This document shows positions 6,594-9,793 of a stretch of 9,793 nucleotides of DNA, one piece after another. The stretch covers positions 1-9,793 of the forward strand of contig CAIUAS010000375.1 of the NCBI GenBank assembly GCA_903897205.1, read 5' to 3'. The notes beneath the pieces are model-generated. The model saw only the letters and a program-made list of their open reading frames with translations. It made no database searches and was not told the DNA's origin. Origin of the DNA: an uncultured Gammaproteobacteria bacterium (lineage in GTDB: Bacteria; Pseudomonadota; Gammaproteobacteria; CAIUAS01). How positions within the stretch are numbered: position 1 is the stretch's first letter; each line of letters begins with the position of its first letter. Made by a program: the position numbers and the translations under genes.

Positions 6594-6606
6594 ATCAATT
6601 TAATTT

Positions 6607-7440
6607 ATGATAAAACCTCACGAAATACCCTACACGCAAGCAAATTTTAATGAATTGCAGCAATTGGCCAATGAACATATTGGCCTTGCACTGACGGATC
6701 ATAAATATTCTATGGTCTATAATAGATTAGTCAAACGTGTGCGTGATGAGTTGGGGTTAGCTAGTTTTGCTGAATATATTCATTTATTGAAAACCAAACC
6801 TGAACAAGAAATGGCCGCCTTTATTAATAGCATCACGACCAACGTAACCTTTTTTTTTCGCGAAAATCACCATTTTATTTTTTTGAAGCAGGTTGAATTA
6901 CCGCGAATACTGCGTGATAAGTCAGGAAAAAATAAAATTCGTATCTGGTCGGCCGGCTGTTCAACCGGCGAAGAACCTTATTCGATTGCTATCGCCGCCC
7001 AGGAGGTATTAACCGAGAATAGCACTTTAGAAATTATCGCCACCGATATAGATTCACAAGTGCTTTCCTTGGCGAATAAAGCAATCTATCCAAAAGCACA
7101 AGTCGAAAAAATCGATATTAAGCGGCTTAAATTTGCTTTTCTGCAAGGCACCGGTAAAAACGCAGATTTAGTGAAAGTAAAACCTTTTATAAAAAAACAC
7201 GTGCGCTTTATGCGGCACAATTTACTAGAAAGCAGAAATCACCCTGAGAAATTTGATATTATTTTTTGCCGCAATGTGCTTATTTACTTTGATCAGGAAA
7301 AGAAAAGAGCAATAGTAGAAAATTTTGCTGACTCCCTGACCTCGGATGGCATCCTGATTTTAGGCCATTCAGAATCACTATATGGCGTTAATGACCGCTT
7401 CAAGCACATTGATACGACGATTTATCGAAAAGTTAAATAA
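6607..7440 (+). CDS. cheR: CheR chemoreceptor glutamate methyltransferase
   Basis: CheR transfers methyl groups from S-adenosylmethionine to receptor glutamates, giving adaptation. The 277 residues cover the whole family length (E. coli CheR has 286). The N-terminal helical domain is about 10-85. TNVTFFFRENHHF (78-90) is the conserved FFRE...HF segment. RIWSAGCSTGEEPYS (112-126) is the SAM-binding glycine loop, ATDID (145-149) supplies the acidic residue that binds SAM ribose, and FDIIFCRNVLIYFD (216-229) is the conserved core. The beta-subdomain loop GTGKNADLVKV (181-191) has the same length as the E. coli loop in the region that binds the receptor pentapeptide, which agrees with the GWKEF tail on the receptor just upstream. 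The ATG lies 13 nt after the mcp stop with no good ribosome binding site, so translational coupling to mcp is likely. Confidence 0.96.
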   Translation: MIKPHEIPYTQANFNELQQLANEHIGLALTDHKYSMVYNRLVKRVRDELGLASFAEYIHLLKTKPEQEMAAFINSITTNVTFFFRENHHFIFLKQVELPRILRDKSGKNKIRIWSAGCSTGEEPYSIAIAAQEVLTENSTLEIIATDIDSQVLSLANKAIYPKAQVEKIDIKRLKFAFLQGTGKNADLVKVKPFIKKHVRFMRHNLLESRNHPEKFDIIFCRNVLIYFDQEKKRAIVENFADSLTSDGILILGHSESLYGVNDRFKHIDTTIYRKVK

Positions 7441-7479
7441 AACTATCATTGGCCTTGTTTTCTTATTTATGAATTAATA

Positions 7480-7488
7480 TGCTATATT
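7480..7488 (+). promoter_or_regulatory. Candidate extended -10 promoter for cdd
   Basis: TGCTATATT is an extended -10 element: TGn followed by TATATT, five of six matches to the consensus. The -35 region is weak (TTCTTA at 7460-7465, 17 bp spacing). It implies a leader of about 75 nt before cdd. The leader holds a short hairpin, TAGC-CTTC-GCTA (7501-7512), inside a longer GTTATT/AATAAC pairing (7496-7501 with 7522-7527). No clear terminator for cheR is visible between 7441 and 7480. Confidence 0.4.
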
Positions 7489-7570
7489 TTAGTGCGTTAT
7501 TAGCCTTCGCTATGATTATTGAATAACCATTCCCAGGTAAAAGAGATTACTAAAAAGGAGCTATTAAACT

Positions 7571-7987
7571 ATGACCATTGAAGAAAAAATTGCCGCTATG
7601 TTATTAAAAGCCCAGGCCGCTAAAGAAAATGCTTATGCGCCTTATTCAAAGTTTAAAGTGGGCGCTTGTATTAATACGATAAAAGACGAATTCTTTGCAG
7701 GGTGCAATGTTGAAAATGCAGCTTATCCATTAACACAATGTGCTGAAGCGGGTGCGATAGGTAATATGATTGCAATGAATGGCGCCAATCAAATCACCGA
7801 GGTTGTTATTATTTCCAGTGGCGATAAGCCTTGCGTACCTTGTGGTGCTTGCCGTCAACGTATCCGAGAATTTGCTCAAGAAAACACTCAGGTTCATATG
7901 TTTAGTAATGACGCTAACACTAAAATAACCATGACATTAAGTGAACTGTTACCTGAATCCTTTGGCCCAGAGTTTTTACACGATTAA
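7571..7987 (+). CDS. cdd: Cytidine deaminase
   Basis: This cytosolic zinc enzyme of pyrimidine salvage hydrolyses cytidine and deoxycytidine to uridine and deoxyuridine. The 138-residue length is that of the small, homotetrameric class. Family motifs are AYAPYSKFKVGA (21-32), which forms part of the substrate pocket, GCNVENAAY (44-52), and CAEAGAI (57-63) with zinc ligand C57 and catalytic proton shuttle E59. PCGACRQ (90-96) supplies the other two zinc ligands, C91 and C94. An additional cysteine, C88, lies just before. The usual Arg in CAER is Ala here, as in several bacterial members. The start ATG has AAGGAG about 10 nt upstream, a strong site. The VOC gene begins 24 nt after the stop, so the two probably share a transcript. 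It has no evident link to the chemotaxis genes. The assignment is secure. Confidence 0.96.
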   Translation: MTIEEKIAAMLLKAQAAKENAYAPYSKFKVGACINTIKDEFFAGCNVENAAYPLTQCAEAGAIGNMIAMNGANQITEVVIISSGDKPCVPCGACRQRIREFAQENTQVHMFSNDANTKITMTLSELLPESFGPEFLHD

Positions 7988-8011
7988 ATAAATATAATAG
8001 GATTGTCACCT

Positions 8012-8410
8012 ATGCAAAAACCAAAACCCACTGCTGGCTTACGTCATGTTGCATTATTCGTGCAACAATTCGCTGAATGTGTATTTTTTTATAAAGAACT
8101 ATTGGGCATGCAAATTGATTGGCAACCTGATGAAGATAATATTTATTTAACTTCAGGAAATGATAATTTAGCCTTACATCGAGCTAAACCTGAATTTAAT
8201 CCGGCACCGCATCAACGTTTAGATCATATTGGATTTATTATTGCTGAAATTGACGAGGTGGACGTTTGGTACGAGTATTTAAAAGCAAAAAATGTGCAGA
8301 TGAAAACGGCGCCGCGCACGCATCGAGATGACGCGCGTAGTTTTTACTGTTTAGATCCGGATGGTAATACAGTGCAAATAATTTATATTCCAACCATTAA
8401 GCATTCCTAA
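8012..8410 (+). CDS. VOC-superfamily (glyoxalase/bleomycin-resistance fold) protein
   Basis: A 132-residue single-module pair of beta-alpha-beta-beta-beta repeats. The ATG at 8012 is chosen because TAGGA (7998-8002) lies 9 nt upstream; an in-frame TTG at 8003 would touch that ribosome binding site. LRHVALFVQQ (10-19) begins the first repeat with H12, and FFYKELLGMQIDW (25-37) is the typical FY...LG signature. LDHIGFII (70-77) begins the second repeat with H72, and LDPDGNTVQIIY (114-125) is the usual C-terminal signature. The metal-binding Glu normally found in that last motif is Gln122 here, and the mid-repeat position carries ALHRA with H56. Divalent metal ligands could therefore be H12, H56, H72 and Q122, or the site may be altered. 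The substrate is unknown; lactoylglutathione lyase, fosfomycin or bleomycin resistance, and dioxygenase roles cannot be distinguished. It is likely co-transcribed with cdd. Confidence 0.85.
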   Translation: MQKPKPTAGLRHVALFVQQFAECVFFYKELLGMQIDWQPDEDNIYLTSGNDNLALHRAKPEFNPAPHQRLDHIGFIIAEIDEVDVWYEYLKAKNVQMKTAPRTHRDDARSFYCLDPDGNTVQIIYIPTIKHS

Positions 8411-8429
8411 TTTATTTTTTTTTGCGGGT

Positions 8430-8449
8430 AAGCTCACGCTAAGCTTTTT
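8430..8449 (+). terminator. Weak candidate terminator after the VOC gene
   Basis: AAGCT (8430-8434) can pair with AGCTT (8442-8446) around a 7-nt loop, and the stem runs into TTTTT (8445-8449). The stem is only 5 bp, so termination would be weak. It sits 20 nt past the VOC stop codon, where a terminator would be expected. Confidence 0.3.
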
Positions 8450-8530
8450 ATTATTGCATGGAAGTCTGTAGTTTTTTTTGGTATTCTTTAGCGCTCCGGC
8501 ATTAAATAAATAATAAAATGGGGGCCGCTA

Positions 8531-9793
8531 GTGTTAGTTGAAAATCAATCTGATAATAATGAACAAACTTCGTTATTGCCGCAAAATTTAAGTACACGGC
8601 GAGTTGTTCTTAGTCATCTTTTGAGTATTCCTTACAATATTCCAACCGTCTTATTATATTTTGCTTCTGCCAATGGCTTTTTAAAGCACTTAGTGGAGTC
8701 AGCAGATTCACCGGCATTTATTCGTAATCAAATAAAAACGCTAGATCATAATATCACCGACTTAACAGATTCATGGCAGTATGGCGTGCTTGCTTTTTAT
8801 TTAGGCGCCTCGTTGCTTTTAATAAGCACTAATCAAAGAAGCATGCCGACCCGCATTCAACAATTATTTGGTTGGCAAGGCGAGCGTGCAAAAGCACAAA
8901 CGAGTTCAGGTAAAAAATATTATATGATTGCGGAAGCAATATTGAGTGCAGGATGGAAAACCGCAGTTTCAAGCACCTCTCTATTAGCTTTATTTGCCCC
9001 CTATGCCGGTTTTTATCCAAGCCTTGCTATTACAATGGCAGCAATTTTTGGTAATGTGTTTGCACAAATGACTAATTTTTTAGATCCATTTTTCAAAAGA
9101 TTAGGAGTGCTACGGTTGCCTGAATCTGCAAGAAAAGCCGCCGCCGCTATTTTAGCGTTAGGTTATAGCATTAGTAATGCGGCTTTATATTTCAATACTA
9201 TTGATCAAGGCCCGCAACGTATTAACTGGATACCCAATAGGTTGCTACAAATTGAATCGCTTCCGGTTAGAATTTTGGTTAATAGTTTCCACATTGCTTT
9301 TAGTTTAAATTTCGCGATCCAATCTTATCGCTATTATTATAAAAGCATCTATAAATTAATAGGCGCGGATAAAAATAAAAAACCTGATTTGGCAGCGGTG
9401 CAAACCAATACGCCACTAGAGGAATCCGATTTATCGGAGCAAGAAGATACGGTGCTCGATATAACGGCGGGTACTTTAAAAGATTTAACTCTAGAGCGAA
9501 ATAAATTTTCTTTCTGGCAAAAAACAGATAAGTGGGGCGCCTTCGCAGCGGGCTATAAAACGCTTGCTTTATTTCTCGCTGTACTTGCGATTATACAACT
9601 GGCAAAGCGGCTAGATAGTTTTAGCGCATCTACCCTCTTAATCGTAGGAATAACATTATTATTACAGATTCCTAATTACATCTCACAATTAACTTTTTAT
9701 TCTAATACAAGACCGTTGCAAAAAGACAATGAAAATAAAGGAATCGCTGGGATCATAAAAAATGTGGGGTATTTCTCCCAGTGCTGCCAAAAA
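8531..9793 (+). CDS. Unrecognised polytopic membrane protein (partial, runs off right edge)
   Basis: The frame is open from 8510 to the window end, with 421 codons from the GTG at 8531, the first usual start codon. GGGGG about 6 nt upstream could serve as ribosome binding site, so the start is plausible but not certain. The N-terminal 22 residues are polar. Hydrophobic segments appear near residues 28-50, 84-100, 141-162, 163-180, 202-221, 246-264, 340-358 and 366-388, so about six to eight membrane spans. A hydrophilic, acidic loop lies at about 278-335 (EESDLSEQEDTVLD at 297-310). A polar region at 51-83 follows the first span, and a tyrosine/lysine-rich stretch (SYRYYYKSIYK, 265-275) follows the sixth. 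I see no transporter or enzyme signature. Codon use and hydrophobic patterning support a real gene. A possible extended -10 (TGGTATTCT, 8479-8487) lies upstream, and the gap 8411-8530 holds otherwise only T-rich sequence. Function unknown. Confidence 0.8.
   Translation, partial: MLVENQSDNNEQTSLLPQNLSTRRVVLSHLLSIPYNIPTVLLYFASANGFLKHLVESADSPAFIRNQIKTLDHNITDLTDSWQYGVLAFYLGASLLLISTNQRSMPTRIQQLFGWQGERAKAQTSSGKKYYMIAEAILSAGWKTAVSSTSLLALFAPYAGFYPSLAITMAAIFGNVFAQMTNFLDPFFKRLGVLRLPESARKAAAAILALGYSISNAALYFNTIDQGPQRINWIPNRLLQIESLPVRILVNSFHIAFSLNFAIQSYRYYYKSIYKLIGADKNKKPDLAAVQTNTPLEESDLSEQEDTVLDITAGTLKDLTLERNKFSFWQKTDKWGAFAAGYKTLALFLAVLAIIQLAKRLDSFSASTLLIVGITLLLQIPNYISQLTFYSNTRPLQKDNENKGIAGIIKNVGYFSQCCQK

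Noticed and set aside
8003..8011. TTG start codon for the VOC protein
   Set aside because: It directly abuts the only ribosome binding site (7998-8002); the ATG at 8012 has normal 9-nt spacing.
8518..8541. Seven-codon leader peptide (MGAASVS) overlapping the start of the membrane protein gene
   Set aside because: It is too short to judge, has no ribosome binding site, and no attenuation-type codon bias or hairpin follows.
8829..9020. Minus-strand 63-codon frame
   Set aside because: It lies opposite the continuous membrane-protein frame, which has far better coding character.

Overview
This AT-rich window looks like a gammaproteobacterial chromosome segment. The basis is the proteins: an E. 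coli Tsr/Tar-like (36-heptad type) receptor tip and a CheR closely resembling the E. coli enzyme. The low GC, Lys/Asn/Ile-rich proteins and the unrecognised polytopic membrane protein would fit an aquatic or host-associated lineage such as Legionellales, but that placement is a guess from style, not a demonstrated match.

Positions 1-4044 hold a leftward chemotaxis operon. In order of transcription it encodes a STAS-domain protein, CheY, CheA, CheW and CheD; CheD is cut by the left edge. The first three genes are separated by only 6 nt each. CheA-CheW has a 69-nt gap with a small hairpin, and CheW-CheD has a 50-nt gap containing a perfect anti-Shine-Dalgarno 9-mer. CheA carries an additional C-terminal CheW domain, while the stand-alone CheW has lost the usual NLRG motif. 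CheB and CheZ are not in the window.

Positions 4045-4220 are a divergent promoter region with a candidate promoter in each direction. Between them is a 9-bp perfect inverted repeat that overlaps the expected -35 position of the leftward promoter. Positions 4221-7440 hold the rightward partner operon: a large transmembrane chemoreceptor (MCP) ending in a CheR-tethering pentapeptide (GWKEF), followed 13 nt later by cheR. Together the two arms give a near-complete pathway: the receptor senses, CheW/CheA couple and phosphorylate, CheY is the output, and CheR and CheD adapt the receptor. The STAS protein is an extra component of unknown target.

Positions 7441-8410 hold a small, unrelated rightward pair: a cytidine deaminase (cdd) and a VOC (glyoxalase-fold) protein. 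From about 8531 to the right edge runs an unfinished reading frame, at least 421 codons long, for a polytopic membrane protein that I do not recognise. I saw no RNA genes, insertion sequences, CRISPR arrays or long repeats. Apart from the unknown membrane protein, everything belongs to known families; the unusual points are in domain architecture, motif loss and regulatory sequence.
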